Source: Thermococcus stetteri (GTDB lineage Archaea; Methanobacteriota_B; Thermococci; Thermococcales; Thermococcaceae). From it: a stretch of 64,000 nt of DNA. The notes under the pieces are model-generated. The model saw only the letters and a program-made list of their open reading frames with translations. It did not search any database and was not told the origin of the DNA. The position numbers were made by a program, and so were the translations under genes. The DNA lies in NCBI RefSeq assembly GCF_017873335.1, contig NZ_JAGGKB010000003.1, forward strand, positions 124,001 through 188,000. The letters run 5' to 3'. Numbering within the stretch: the stretch's first letter is position 1; every line of letters starts with the position of its first letter. This document shows positions 8,904 to 17,409 of this stretch, piece after piece.

Positions 8904-9014
8904 TCTTCGATTTCACGAAGTTAAGGGCAATCTCAGCAAGTTCTATTGCCCTTTCGGCTTCTTTCTTATCAGGTTCATGAAGTGTTGGATACCTTGCTTC
9001 CACAGCATAAGCTC
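8890..9014 (-). pseudogene. C-terminal remnant of a HEPN-domain protein
   Basis: On the minus strand, starting at the mobile-element boundary at 9014, an open frame encodes AYAVEARYPTLHEPDKKEAE followed by RAIELAEIALNFVKSKITSP and a stop at 8890. The alternating helical pattern and the YPT...EAERAIELAE layout are those of the last two helices of archaeal HEPN proteins, usually the toxin partner of a MNT nucleotidyltransferase. Everything upstream, including the start and the R-x4-6-H region, has been replaced by the element, so this is a fragment. It overlaps the pelA 3' end by 14 bases. Confidence 0.65.
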
Positions 9015-10481
9015 TGACCTCCTCCCCGCCCTGAAGGGCGAGGGTTCCAACGGTTTAACCCCTCGCCAATGACAGGGAGGTTTGAGGGGTTCCATTCAGA
9101 CCCAAGTTAAAACGGGTCTTCAACCCCTCAGGCCGGGCCTTCGGCCAATTACCCCTACCCCCCGCTAAAGCGGGGAGGCTTGGGGTTATGGTTTTGACAA
9201 CCTTCTTCAAAATGTTGAAAGCTCCAACTAAATCCGCATTCATGACAACGCCCTCTCCACGGCACTTAAACAAACCTCTAAAAATTCTTCCATTAGGGTG
9301 GCGCTGGCCACAGAGAGGGCAGGTTTGAGAAGTGAAAGCCTCACCAACGACAACAACGGAAATACCATACTCTTCAGCCACTTCCTTCAGCCTTTGAATC
9401 ACAGTATTGAACCGCCAGACGTGAGAGAGAAGGAAATTCTGCTTCCTGCCCTTATCAGAGTTTCTGGCAATTCCTTTAGGATAGCCAACAACAATCCTTG
9501 AAACACCCATCTGGTAGAGCTTTTCAACTGTTTGCCTTACCGCCGTATTAATGTAGTGCTTAGCCTGAAGTTTGGCCTTCTCGTGCATTCTGGAGAGCTT
9601 CCTACTCTTCTTAGCTCCGCTTTTGTTGATTTTGGATTGATACTCTGCAATCTTCCTCTTCCAGTAAAAGTCAATGCTTTTGAGTGGTCTCCCATTCACA
9701 AGAAAACTCTCACCATCCTCAACGTAAACGGCCATTAAATTGTTCACTCCCAAGTCAATTCCCGCTGAAAGGTTTCCTAAAGGTTGCCTCGGAACCCTCA
9801 TCCACTCGTCGTTGATTAGTTTTTCTTCCACCGTGTAGCTTATGTGAGCATACCATTTCCGCTTTACAGGGTCGTAAGTTATTTCCAACCTTCCCTGTTT
9901 GCCCTTCAAGTGTATTCTTCCCTTGAACTGAATTTTTAGCTTCCCAAACTTCCCGAGTCTCCTCAACTCAATAATATTTTCCTCAATCCGGTACTGGTCG
10001 TTCCTGAGGGGGATTACGAAGAGTTTTCTGCTGTTCTCCTCTCTAACGAATTGAGGCGGTTTTGGTTTGAACCATTCGGGTAGTTCTCCGGACTTTTTCT
10101 TTTGGTGAGGGAGAAGAATGAACGCCAGCTTTCGGCGTTCTTTCTGGCTAATTGTTGGACTGTTGAGCCGCCAATCCAGTTCTTGAACTCGTGATAAGCT
10201 TCTTTTTCAGTTGTTGAGAAATCTATTTTGCCGAATTCTTTGAATTGTTTGAGCCTCTGGTAGTTGAGTTTGTTCCAGATTATTGCTGTAGCGTGAGCTA
10301 ACTCGAAGAGTGTTTTCTCTTGTTCTCTTGAGGGTTGGAGTTTGACTGTTACTGCTCGCTTCATTCTAATGTTATGGTATGGTTTTTGGGTTTTAAAAAA
10401 GATTGCTTTCCTCATCGGGCGTCAATCTACCAAGCACCGTACCTCGCACTGAAGGGCGAGGCTTGTTAAAAAAGAAAAAGT
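9015..10481 (-). mobile_element. TnpB-only IS200/IS605-type element, copy 1
   Basis: The element is about 1.47 kb with a subterminal hairpin at each end. In + coordinates the left boundary is TGACCTCCTCCCCGCCCTGA followed by AGGGCGAGG; the right end is CCTCGCACTGAAGGGCGAGG, then a purine tract ending at the TCAAG flank (TTGAC on the minus strand). Read along tnpB, insertion follows TTGAC and the element ends in GGAGGTCA, much as IS608-type elements sit after TTAC. No tnpA is present, so it is the IS1341-like group. The end that follows tnpB should encode the omega RNA guide, whose guide part would be the flanking HEPN remnant. Confidence 0.85.
9055..10364 (-). pseudogene. tnpB: TnpB RNA-guided nuclease, frameshifted (copy 1)
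   Basis: The N-terminal part starts at ATG 10364 (MKRAVTVKLQPSREQEKTLF) and the rest is in another frame from about 10100 to 9055. The break is in an A run near 10099-10103; one extra A restores KKSGELPEWFKPKPPQF. RuvC residues are present: Asp in AGIDLGVNNLMAVY, Glu in VVVGEAFTSQT, Asp in NADLVGAFNIL. The zinc finger CPLCG...FKC is seen with only one Cys in its second half. TnpB is an omega-RNA-guided DNA endonuclease. As written this copy makes only a 117-residue N-terminal stub. Confidence 0.85.
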
Positions 10482-11016
10482 CAAGCACAAGATATATTAG
10501 AAGGGTTAAAACAAGTAGGAGAAGCGACTGGAGAAAGTAGTTCTTAGTGTTAAGGAGAGATGAGAACAGGAAACTTCCAAGAAAGCTTATCGCGAAGCTT
10601 ATCCCGGAACGGTGCTTGTACCTTCTCCCACTGATTCTCTTCCCGCCTATTACCCTAAGAAGCGCCTCGAGGGCTTCCCTGCTCTTCACATTGAAGAAGA
10701 GGGTGAACTCGGGTTTAAGCTCCCCCTCCGGTCTGACCGGGTCCAAAGGAGACACCAAGTAAAACATCCTGCTCATCCCGTCGGTAAGCTCGATTATCTC
10801 AACTGACTTCCCGGAATAGAGCCTCTCGGAGTAAGATGCGAGAGTTTCTGAATCGGGTTCAAGCAACCTTATGAACTCAACTCCCACGGTTTTGAAAATC
10901 GTTTCAAGCTTCGAGGCACACATCGAGAGGGCCTCACATTTGACCTGGGTGTACATCACATATCTCTTGGGTCTCCCTCGTTGGAGTATTCCCAGAAACT
11001 TTTTCCTCACTCCCAT
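10393..11016 (-). CDS. Membrane protein of unknown function, C terminus replaced by the element
   Basis: The protein has a soluble N-terminal part of about 135 residues with RLLEPDSETLASYSERLYSG, then two hydrophobic segments (SFAISFLGSFLFSSLL and FLQSLLLLVLTLLIYLVL). The native frame ends at LVLD, next to the TTGAC insertion site. The remaining residues (FFFFNKPRPSVRGTVLGRL and on) are encoded by the element's hairpin end, so the true C terminus is lost. It resembles its neighbour at 11123-11623, which has the same layout and a matching KLFEPDAQAL motif. The ATG at 11016 lies about 25 bases after TTTTTAAAATTC, suggesting a leaderless transcript. No function is recognised. Confidence 0.7.
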   Translation of the reverse strand: MGVRKKFLGILQRGRPKRYVMYTQVKCEALSMCASKLETIFKTVGVEFIRLLEPDSETLASYSERLYSGKSVEIIELTDGMSRMFYLVSPLDPVRPEGELKPEFTLFFNVKSREALEALLRVIGGKRISGRRYKHRSGISFAISFLGSFLFSSLLNTKNYFLQSLLLLVLTLLIYLVLDFFFFNKPRPSVRGTVLGRLTPDEESNLF

Positions 11017-11101
11017 AGGCTGGGATACTACTTTGAATTTTAAAAACGTTGTCTCTGAGTCAAAAAGCTAAGCATAAAAACTTCAGTGTCCAGACCCCGA
11101 T

Positions 11102-11160
11102 GGGGATGATGAGCAATTTCCCTCACTCCGACCTGTGACGAGGAGCCGATGCTCTGACCC
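11102..11160 (+). ncRNA. C/D box guide sRNA candidate
   Basis: All four boxes occur in order and at archaeal spacing: C box ATGATGA (11106-11112), a 15-base guide, D' box CCGA (11128-11131), a 3-base gap, C' box GTGACGA (11135-11141), a 12-base guide GGAGCCGATGCT, and D box CTGA (11154-11157). GGGG before C and CCC after D can close a terminal stem. Such RNAs direct 2'-O-methylation by fibrillarin, Nop5 and L7Ae. It overlaps, on the opposite strand, the 3' end of the gene at 11123. The guide targets were not determined. Confidence 0.7.
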
Positions 11161-11623
11161 GCTTTTTCTGATACCCCCTTAAAGCACCTCCAAGAACACT
11201 GAAGAAAATGCCGATGAAGAGGAGCAGGTTGTTTATCTCGGAGAGTGCATGGTATTGATAGCCGATGTAGAAGAGAACCGCTATCCCGGTTAAAACTAAA
11301 GCCCCGGTTAGGATAGATCCCTTCGAATTCTTTCCTACTATATCCTCAGCCACTTTTGATAAACCCTTCTCCCTCTGGACAAGGAACTCGTAGGCCTCTT
11401 TGCACTGAACTCCCAAAACCTCTCCAGGGACAACGTACACAACGGAGTAATCGCCAGCGCTGGCCTTCAGGACGGTCAATACTTCTGAGGTCTGAGCGAT
11501 CTGGAGGAGAGCATCGGTGAGAGCCTGGGCATCGGGCTCGAAAAGTTTGAGATAGCCGCTTATATCGAGGTCTCTTGGATCGCTATCCATCACACAGTAG
11601 AAGACAGTGAACCGGGCCTTCAT
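11123..11623 (-). CDS. Membrane protein of unknown function, paralog of its downstream neighbour
   Basis: About 166 residues. The first 110 are predicted soluble (MKARFTVFYCVMDSDPRDLD, KLFEPDAQALTDALLQI). Two hydrophobic segments follow (ILTGALVLTGIAVLFYIGY and LLLFIGIFFSVLGGAL), with a basic tail. Layout and the LFEPDAQAL motif match the gene at 10393-11016, so the two look like a tandem duplication. I favour the ATG at 11623 over a TTG at 11635. An AGTTTTTAAG box near 11655 could drive a nearly leaderless transcript. No known domain is recognised. Confidence 0.65.
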   Translation of the reverse strand: MKARFTVFYCVMDSDPRDLDISGYLKLFEPDAQALTDALLQIAQTSEVLTVLKASAGDYSVVYVVPGEVLGVQCKEAYEFLVQREKGLSKVAEDIVGKNSKGSILTGALVLTGIAVLFYIGYQYHALSEINNLLLFIGIFFSVLGGALRGYQKKRVRASAPRHRSE

Positions 11624-11664
11624 CTCCTTCCACAAAATGAATAGAAGAAAAGGGCTTAAAAACT

Positions 11665-13554
11665 TCAGCCCGCTATCTCCTGAATCTTCTTCCTCACGAG
11701 CGAGCTGACCAGCTTTCCGTCCGCTCTTCCGCGGAGCTTCGCCATTGCCCTTCCCATTATCATGCCCATCGCACCCATGCCCTTGGCCTTGATCACTTCG
11801 ATGTTCTGCTGGATAACTTCATCAATGATCTTCTCGACCTCTTCCTCACTGAGGAGCGTCAGCCCCTTCTCTTCAGCCACCTGCTTCGCGCTCTTCTCCG
11901 GGTGGAGTGCCAGCTCCTTGAATATCTCCTCAAAGGCCTCCTTCGCTATCTTTCCTTCGAGGTAGAGCTCAAAGGCCTCCCTGATGTGCTCATCGGTGAC
12001 GTCCTCTATCGGAACCTCCTTCTTGAGTCCCTTGAGGACGACGACTAGTATAGAAGCCGCTAAGGAAGGTTTAACACCTCTCTCCACAAGCTCCTCGAAG
12101 AGCTCATCGCGCTCGTCGTTTACGAGGGTCTCTGCCAAGCTTCTGTCTATCCTGTACTCCTTAACGTAGCGCTCTACTCTCTCCTGCGGGAGTTCAGGCA
12201 GGTTGGCTTTTATCCTCTCCTTCTCCTCCGGCGGGAGGAATATCGATGGTATGTCGGTTTCGGGGTACATTCTTGCCTTTCCGGGGAGAGGACGCATGTA
12301 CTGGGTGTTTCCATCTGGCAAAGCTCTCCTCGTCTCCTCCGGAACGCCTTCGATGGCCTCCCTCGCCCTCTTGATGACCTCGCGGAGCGCGTTCTTGGCG
12401 GTCTCTTCCTCAGCCGCTACGAGGACGAAGGCGTCATCCTCTCCAAGGCCAAGTTTTTCGATAACTGCATTAACCTCTAATTCTGTAATTCCATAATTCG
12501 GCAATTCATCAATGTGGAAGATGCCCTTCACGTATTTCTTGGCCCTGTCAGCCATCTCCGTTCCGAGCCTTCTTCCAGGCTGGATCTCTTTCCCGATTAA
12601 CCCGCGGAACTTGGGGAGCTTTACCGCGAGAACCTTTCCGCCGCTCTTTATTGCCCTCGCGATTATCTTCGAACCGGTGTTCTGGAAGACATCGGTTACA
12701 TCGTAGAACTCCTCCCTGATGTCTTCCGGCTTAACGCCTCTCTTTCTCAGCTCGTCCCTTATCCTGAGCAGGTTCAGCTGTCTCTCAACTTCCCTCTCTA
12801 TGATGAGGGGTATCATGTCAAGCTCTTGGACACCCTTTATCTCGATCCTGGCCCCGCCCCTAATTGAGACGTTGAGGTCCTGCCTGATTGTTCCCAGGCC
12901 GCGCTTGACCTTTCTCGTGGCCCTTAAAGCGTCTCCTATGTACTTGGCTACGACCTTAGCCTGCTCTGGGTGGTGGATGTCAGGAGTGGTGCTTATCTCG
13001 ACCAGCGGAATTCCAAGGCGGTCGATGCGGTAGATTACCTCCTTGTCCCTCCTTTCGACGATCCTGCACGCGTCCTCCTCAAGGCAGACGGTCGGAATTC
13101 CAACGCTTCCCCAGGGAGTATCTACTTTCCCATTCACGGCCACTATCGCGGTCCTCTGGAAGCCAGAGACGTTCGAGCCGTCTATGACGATCTTCCTCAT
13201 GAAGTGAACCTCGTCAACTGGCTTTGCGTTGAGGAGATAGCTTATCTGGAGCGCTACCTCAAGGGCCTCCCTGTCTGGCCCCCTCGGTGGCTCCTCGTCC
13301 ATGTAAACGAGGTCGGTAAGCCTGTAGTTGCCCTCGTAGATGTACTTCCTTCCCTTCTTGAACTCTTCCAGAGCGGCCGGATCTATCTCCCCCAGCTCGC
13401 TCATCGTGGGCCTCAATCTTCTTTCAAAGGTGAAGTCAACCTCGTCGCTGAGCTCGCTCGGGACGGGTGAGAAGAGCTTCTTCGTGTCAAGCTGTCTGTG
13501 TATCTCAAGACCGACCTTAAGACCGAGCCCCTCGTAGTTGAACTTGTCTGTCAT
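11665..13554 (-). CDS. gatE: Glu-tRNA(Gln) amidotransferase subunit E
   Basis: The 629-residue subunit of the archaeal GatDE complex binds misacylated Glu-tRNA(Gln), phosphorylates Glu and transfers ammonia from GatD to make Gln-tRNA(Gln). The N-terminal GatB-like cradle domain is seen in [43 protein letters not shown] and VEISTTPDI. An AspRS-type insertion and the C-terminal helical YqeY-like tail ([20 protein letters not shown]) follow, in full length. Its ATG overlaps the stop of the upstream PIN gene (ATGA), and GGGGGTG precedes it. Confidence 0.97.
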   Translation of the reverse strand: MTDKFNYEGLGLKVGLEIHRQLDTKKLFSPVPSELSDEVDFTFERRLRPTMSELGEIDPAALEEFKKGRKYIYEGNYRLTDLVYMDEEPPRGPDREALEVALQISYLLNAKPVDEVHFMRKIVIDGSNVSGFQRTAIVAVNGKVDTPWGSVGIPTVCLEEDACRIVERRDKEVIYRIDRLGIPLVEISTTPDIHHPEQAKVVAKYIGDALRATRKVKRGLGTIRQDLNVSIRGGARIEIKGVQELDMIPLIIEREVERQLNLLRIRDELRKRGVKPEDIREEFYDVTDVFQNTGSKIIARAIKSGGKVLAVKLPKFRGLIGKEIQPGRRLGTEMADRAKKYVKGIFHIDELPNYGITELEVNAVIEKLGLGEDDAFVLVAAEEETAKNALREVIKRAREAIEGVPEETRRALPDGNTQYMRPLPGKARMYPETDIPSIFLPPEEKERIKANLPELPQERVERYVKEYRIDRSLAETLVNDERDELFEELVERGVKPSLAASILVVVLKGLKKEVPIEDVTDEHIREAFELYLEGKIAKEAFEEIFKELALHPEKSAKQVAEEKGLTLLSEEEVEKIIDEVIQQNIEVIKAKGMGAMGMIMGRAMAKLRGRADGKLVSSLVRKKIQEIAG

Positions 13555-14000
13555 CTTAACACCCCCAGGTGAGTTCTCAAAAAGTCACCATCAAGGGTCA
13601 CAATTTTGGATATTCCATAAACATCACAGACAGCAAGAATCATAGCATCGTTGGGCAGGAGCCCATAGTCCTTCCTGAGCTTCCTGCTCCTTCTGATAAC
13701 TTCTTCATTCTCTTCCAGGAATTCAAGTAGGCCAGCTTCTGAAAGCTCATCGAGAAGTTCATCGAATTTTTCGACGATCTCATAAAGTTCTGGGTTCTTT
13801 TTCAGTTCTTTCTTCAGGGCATAGACACCTTTTTTTCCAGTTTTTGCTGTAAAGTAGTGACCGAGTATCACGAAAGAGACCTCTGAATAGATGGTTGGCG
13901 TGATGCATAGAGTATACTCTTCGCTGACTCTGTCGAGAAGTTCAATGACGTCGCTGTTCCCGCTCAGGACTTCCACCCAGATGTTGCTGTCAATCACCAC
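13551..14000 (-). CDS. PIN-domain ribonuclease toxin (VapC-like) between gatD and gatE
   Basis: About 149 residues from GTG 14000 (an upstream ATG at 14024 is possible). PIN acidic residues are visible: Asp in [12 protein letters not shown], Glu in [11 protein letters not shown], Asp in [11 protein letters not shown] and Asp in [10 protein letters not shown] helical insertion (about residues 60-105) is longer than in minimal VapC. It overlaps the antitoxin by about 11 bases and gatE by 4 bases, so all four genes should be translated from one mRNA. VapC toxins cleave tRNA or rRNA; a target related to Gln-tRNA formation is only a suggestion from position. Confidence 0.88.
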   Translation of the reverse strand: MVIDSNIWVEVLSGNSDVIELLDRVSEEYTLCITPTIYSEVSFVILGHYFTAKTGKKGVYALKKELKKNPELYEIVEKFDELLDELSEAGLLEFLEENEEVIRRSRKLRKDYGLLPNDAMILAVCDVYGISKIVTLDGDFLRTHLGVLR

Positions 14001-14196
14001 GCGCTCTCTCTTCAATGTACTCATAGTACTCTGCCTCCCAGTCGTACTCGCTCTTCTTCAGGACTCCTGAGTACTTCTTTAAAATCGGACCGGCTTTTCT
14101 TATCACTACCTCTACCTCGATGCCCTCAGGTAGTTCCACCTTTTCAAGAGGCTTGAACACCCCGTTCCGGTAAACGGCCTTAATGCCCAACCTCAT
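13990..14196 (-). CDS. DUF104-type antitoxin
   Basis: The 68-residue protein starts MRLGIKAVYRNGVFKPLEKV and continues with LPEGIEVEVVIRK. This is the DUF104/AF2212 pattern: a short beta-strand domain with a xAVYxNGVFKPLEKVxLPEG core, typically paired with PIN toxins. The C-terminal acidic tail ([18 protein letters not shown]) would wrap the toxin. The ATG shares its A with the gatD stop (TGATG) and the gatD end supplies the ribosome site GAGGTG, so its translation is coupled to gatD. Confidence 0.85.
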   Translation of the reverse strand: MRLGIKAVYRNGVFKPLEKVELPEGIEVEVVIRKAGPILKKYSGVLKKSEYDWEAEYYEYIEERARGD

Positions 14197-15518
14197 CACC
14201 TCAGGAAGGTGTCAAACCTCGTGTAGGGCGTTATCTCGCCGGCGTAGTTGGTCAGCATCATTCTCCTCACTTCTTCAAGGTCGTCCGTGTGACCGAGAAC
14301 CCATCCGAGCTTGACGTAGGCCGTCTCCGGAAGCATGTCCTCGCAGGGTATAACGCCGGCCTTGAGGAGCCTCCTTCCGGTGGAGTAGACGTTGAGGTTC
14401 ACCCTGCCGTAGAGGCACTGACTCGTCATGCATACCGCTACCCCGTTCTCGACGGCCCTCTCGATGGCTGGGATCATGTCGTTTGGAGTGTGGCCGAGGC
14501 CCGTTCCCTCGATGACGATTCCTTTGTAGCCCCTATCAACAAGGAACTCAAGGAGCTCACTGGTCACACCCGGGTAGATTTTGAGTATCGCGACCTTCTC
14601 TTCGAATTTGTCGTCAACCTCGACTTCTCCCTCGCCCCTCTTCCTGTAGTCGTCCCTGAGGTACTCGATCTTGCCGTTCGGCCAGACCTTTGCTATCGGA
14701 ATGTCGTTGATGCTTCTGAAGGTGTCCCTCCTGCTCGTGTGCATCTTCCTAACCTTTGTTCCGCGGTGGGCAAGGCAGTAGGTATCGCTGGTCTCTCCGT
14801 GCATGACCACTATTACCTCGGCGGCATCGGCTGTTGCCATCCTCGTGGCGCAGATGAGGTTCATCGCCGCGTCGCTGCTCGGCCTGTCGGAGCTCCTCTG
14901 GGAGCCGACGAGAACCACCGGCTTCGTGAGGTTCCTCAGCATGAAGCTGAGTGCCGCGGCTGTGTAGCCCATCGTATCGGTTCCGTGGGCGATGACAACG
15001 CCGTCCTCACCAGAGTTGAGGGCCTTCGCGGTCTCGTGGGCGATCTTTTTCCAGTACTCCGACTTCATGTCCTCGCTCATTATGTTGAACAGGAGCTTTG
15101 GCGTTATATTCGCGATGTCAAATATCTCTGGAACGGCCTTCGCCAGCTCCTCCGCCGTGAAGGCGGCGTGAACGGCACCGGTCTTGTAATCTATCCTGCT
15201 CGCTATCGTTCCACCGGTTCCGAGGATGGTGACGCTTGGCAACCCTTCTTTTCTCGGCAGGACTTCCTTGAACTCCATCTTGGGAGCTTCCTTCGCCTTC
15301 TCAAGGATCTCAATGCTCTCTATCGCGTCTATCAGGATGCCGATGTTGTAGCCGTTGTCGAGCTTAATCGTGAGTGTCTCCCCTGGAGAAAGCTCGTAGG
15401 GCGGCATCACGAGGCCCTCGAAGGTTATTCTCTCATCGCCCTCCCTCTTGACGACCCTTATGAAGTCTCCGACACCGAGGCCGTGTTTTTCCATGAACTC
15501 ATCGACCTTTCTCTTCAT
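14196..15518 (-). CDS. gatD: Glu-tRNA(Gln) amidotransferase subunit D
   Basis: The 440-residue asparaginase-like subunit releases ammonia from glutamine for GatE. The N-terminal GatD-specific beta domain (about residues 1-85) is followed by the L-asparaginase fold: VTILGTGGTIASRIDYKTGA with the nucleophile Thr, VIAHGTDTMGYTAAAL with the second Thr-Asp pair, and VVLVGSQRSSDRPSSDAA. The length equals known archaeal GatD. I prefer ATG 15518 (GGGGATGG upstream) to ATG 15524. A TATA-like GCGTTTTATAG lies about 35 bases upstream on the minus strand. Confidence 0.97.
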   Translation of the reverse strand: MKRKVDEFMEKHGLGVGDFIRVVKREGDERITFEGLVMPPYELSPGETLTIKLDNGYNIGILIDAIESIEILEKAKEAPKMEFKEVLPRKEGLPSVTILGTGGTIASRIDYKTGAVHAAFTAEELAKAVPEIFDIANITPKLLFNIMSEDMKSEYWKKIAHETAKALNSGEDGVVIAHGTDTMGYTAAALSFMLRNLTKPVVLVGSQRSSDRPSSDAAMNLICATRMATADAAEVIVVMHGETSDTYCLAHRGTKVRKMHTSRRDTFRSINDIPIAKVWPNGKIEYLRDDYRKRGEGEVEVDDKFEEKVAILKIYPGVTSELLEFLVDRGYKGIVIEGTGLGHTPNDMIPAIERAVENGVAVCMTSQCLYGRVNLNVYSTGRRLLKAGVIPCEDMLPETAYVKLGWVLGHTDDLEEVRRMMLTNYAGEITPYTRFDTFLR

Positions 15519-15606
15519 TTCCATCCCCTGCTCAAGTTTGTCAAAGACTATAAAACGCTTGTGAATGTGCTTTTAAGGGGTTTCTCGTACACATAATGGT
15601 GGTCAC

Positions 15607-16227
15607 ATGGAGCTGAAGGAAATAATCGAAGGCATAAGGAGAACCCTTGACGAGGCGGACTCGGCGAGGGAAGAGGCCTTGAGGCTAACGCGAGAAGTTG
15701 TCAGGCTGAGCGGCGACGCCGTGAAGGCCATCCACAGGAACGACCTCGAAACTGCCAGGCAGAGGTTAAAAAGCGCCCAAAAGCTCGTTGAGATGATTAG
15801 GGAGAGCCTCAGACCCTATCCAATGCTGTACTACTCGGGCTACGTCCAAAGCGCCCACCAAGAGTTCGTTGAGGCGACCCTCTTGCTGGCCTACAGGGAG
15901 GGAAGGGAATTCCCATCTCCATGGGACCTCGGTGTCCCAGAGGCAGACTATCTGCTCGGTCTCGGTGACTTCATAGGCGAACTGAGGAGGCATTTTCTGC
16001 TCCTGCTCATCGAGGGCAGGGTGGAGGAGGCTGAGGAAGTTTATCGCTTCATGGAGGAGCTGTACGGCGAGCTCATGACCCTTGAGTATCCCAAGGGACT
16101 CGTGAACGTCAGGACGAAGCAGGATCAGGCGCGACACATTCTGGAGAGAACACTCGAAGACCTCACAAGGGCCAAGCTGAACAAGAGGCTCGAGGAGAAG
16201 CTGAAAGCGGCGGTTGGGGATGAGTGA
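15607..16227 (+). CDS. Translin-family protein
   Basis: The 206-residue all-helical protein belongs to the translin/TRAX family, ring-forming proteins that bind and may process RNA or single-stranded DNA. Family signs are the N-terminal DSAREEALRLTREVVRLSGDA helix, HRNDLETARQRL, YYSGYVQSAHQEFVEATLL, DYLLGLGDFIGELRRHFL and the basic C-terminal coil. The ATG follows GGTGGTCAC. A GCTTTTAAGGG box near 15569-15578 lies about 30 bases upstream. The 3' end overlaps nfi by 8 bases. Confidence 0.9.
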   Translation: MELKEIIEGIRRTLDEADSAREEALRLTREVVRLSGDAVKAIHRNDLETARQRLKSAQKLVEMIRESLRPYPMLYYSGYVQSAHQEFVEATLLLAYREGREFPSPWDLGVPEADYLLGLGDFIGELRRHFLLLLIEGRVEEAEEVYRFMEELYGELMTLEYPKGLVNVRTKQDQARHILERTLEDLTRAKLNKRLEEKLKAAVGDE

Positions 16228-16801
16228 GGAAGTTTTTAAGAAGCTGGCGGAAGTTCAGAGGAAGCTTTCAAAAAGGGTAGTTGAGAAGCCACTGGACATC
16301 TCAAAGATTAGAACCGTAGGGGCAGTTGACGTTTCCTACAGGGGAGAGCTGGCGAGAGCCGCCTTCGTCCTCTGCTCTTTTCCAGGGTGCGAGCTTCTGA
16401 AGAAGAGAGTTGTTGAGGTAGAGGTACGCTTCCCGTACGTGTCGACTTTCTTCTTTCTGAGGGAGACGCGGCCGGCTCTCGTCGCCATTGGAAGGAAGAA
16501 GCCTGACGTCCTGCTCGTTGAGGGTCATGGAAAGGCCCATCCCAGGGGCTACGGGCTGGCTTCCCACGTTGGCCTCGTGCTCGGCATTCCAACCGTTGGA
16601 ATAGCCAAGCGGCCGTTAAGGGGTGCCCCCGAAGGCTCTTGGGTGAAAATAGGTAGGGCCTACGTTAGCGTCGGACACTTGGTTGATCTGCCCTCAGCTG
16701 TCGAGATCGTTAAGGCTTTAAGCAGGGATGGTTATCCACTACCGCTGACAATTGCCGACAGACTTTCAAAGGGCCGTTTGAATGGACATCTGGAGGAGTG
16801 A
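16220..16801 (+). CDS. nfi: Endonuclease V
   Basis: The 193-residue repair nuclease cuts DNA (or RNA) one base 3' of inosine. The metal-binding Asp of TVGAVDVSYRGE, the Glu of FFLRETRPALVAI and the GHGKAHPRGYGLASHVG motif are present. The position that is Asp in the usual DGHG-x-AHPR motif is Glu here (LLVEGHGKAHP). The start at 16220 overlaps the translin stop. A hydrophobic protein gene follows after 3 bases in the same operon. Confidence 0.93.
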   Translation: MSEEVFKKLAEVQRKLSKRVVEKPLDISKIRTVGAVDVSYRGELARAAFVLCSFPGCELLKKRVVEVEVRFPYVSTFFFLRETRPALVAIGRKKPDVLLVEGHGKAHPRGYGLASHVGLVLGIPTVGIAKRPLRGAPEGSWVKIGRAYVSVGHLVDLPSAVEIVKALSRDGYPLPLTIADRLSKGRLNGHLEE

Positions 16802-16804
16802 ACG

Positions 16805-17356
16805 TTGAACACTAAGAAAGTTCTTAAGTTTATAACGGGCTCGGGCTTTGGAGTGTTAATTGCGTTCGCTGTCATTGTAACGCAGTATTCCCCCCTAGTA
16901 TCGCCTCGGATATCGCTCGCGACAGTGTTGATGGGGATAGTGCTCTTGGGCACCTTTTTTCTGATAAAAGTCCCCTCCAACTTCCTTTCGGCTCCCGTTT
17001 CTTATATATCCGGCTTTGTTGCGGTTTTAGCAGTGATGACGTTGGGACTCTGGGGCAACGGCACTTCTGGAGGTGTTCTCTTCGCTGTGATAGTAGTTTC
17101 GACGTTGTTGCCCCTTTACTACTTTCGGCCACTCTCCATTCTGGATGCTCTCCTTTCGGGACCGGAGTACTTTGGTGGAGCGATAACAGCACTTGCAGTT
17201 GGTGGGGTGGGTGAGTTGCTGGTGCCAGAGAGTGCCTTTGGAGCGACTTTCGTCGGCACAATTGGGGCCCTAGTAATGTTGGGGGTGTCAGCCTTCTTCG
17301 CCCTTGTAACCGGAGGAACGATCAAAGGCGGGGCAACGAAAGACAAAGGGCAGTAA
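16805..17356 (+). CDS. Membrane protein of unknown function
   Basis: The 183-residue protein has five or six hydrophobic segments (for example VLIAFAVIVTQYSPLV, LATVLMGIVLLGTFFLI, YISGFVAVLAVMTLGL, AVIVVSTLLPLYYF and TIGALVMLGVSAFFALV) with short loops. The start is TTG at 16805, three bases after the nfi stop, with GGAGGAG just upstream, so it is the third gene of the translin-nfi operon. It is rich in Gly, Val and Ser. I do not recognise a family. Confidence 0.65.
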   Translation: MNTKKVLKFITGSGFGVLIAFAVIVTQYSPLVSPRISLATVLMGIVLLGTFFLIKVPSNFLSAPVSYISGFVAVLAVMTLGLWGNGTSGGVLFAVIVVSTLLPLYYFRPLSILDALLSGPEYFGGAITALAVGGVGELLVPESAFGATFVGTIGALVMLGVSAFFALVTGGTIKGGATKDKGQ

Positions 17357-17409
17357 TGCGGATGAGGTCATGCCAACTAGCGAAAAGTCACGCGCAGAAT
17401 GCTTTAGGC

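Noticed and set aside
14289-15596. Long + strand frame (435 codons) opposite gatD
   Set aside because: Antisense shadow of gatD; no domain and no ribosome site.
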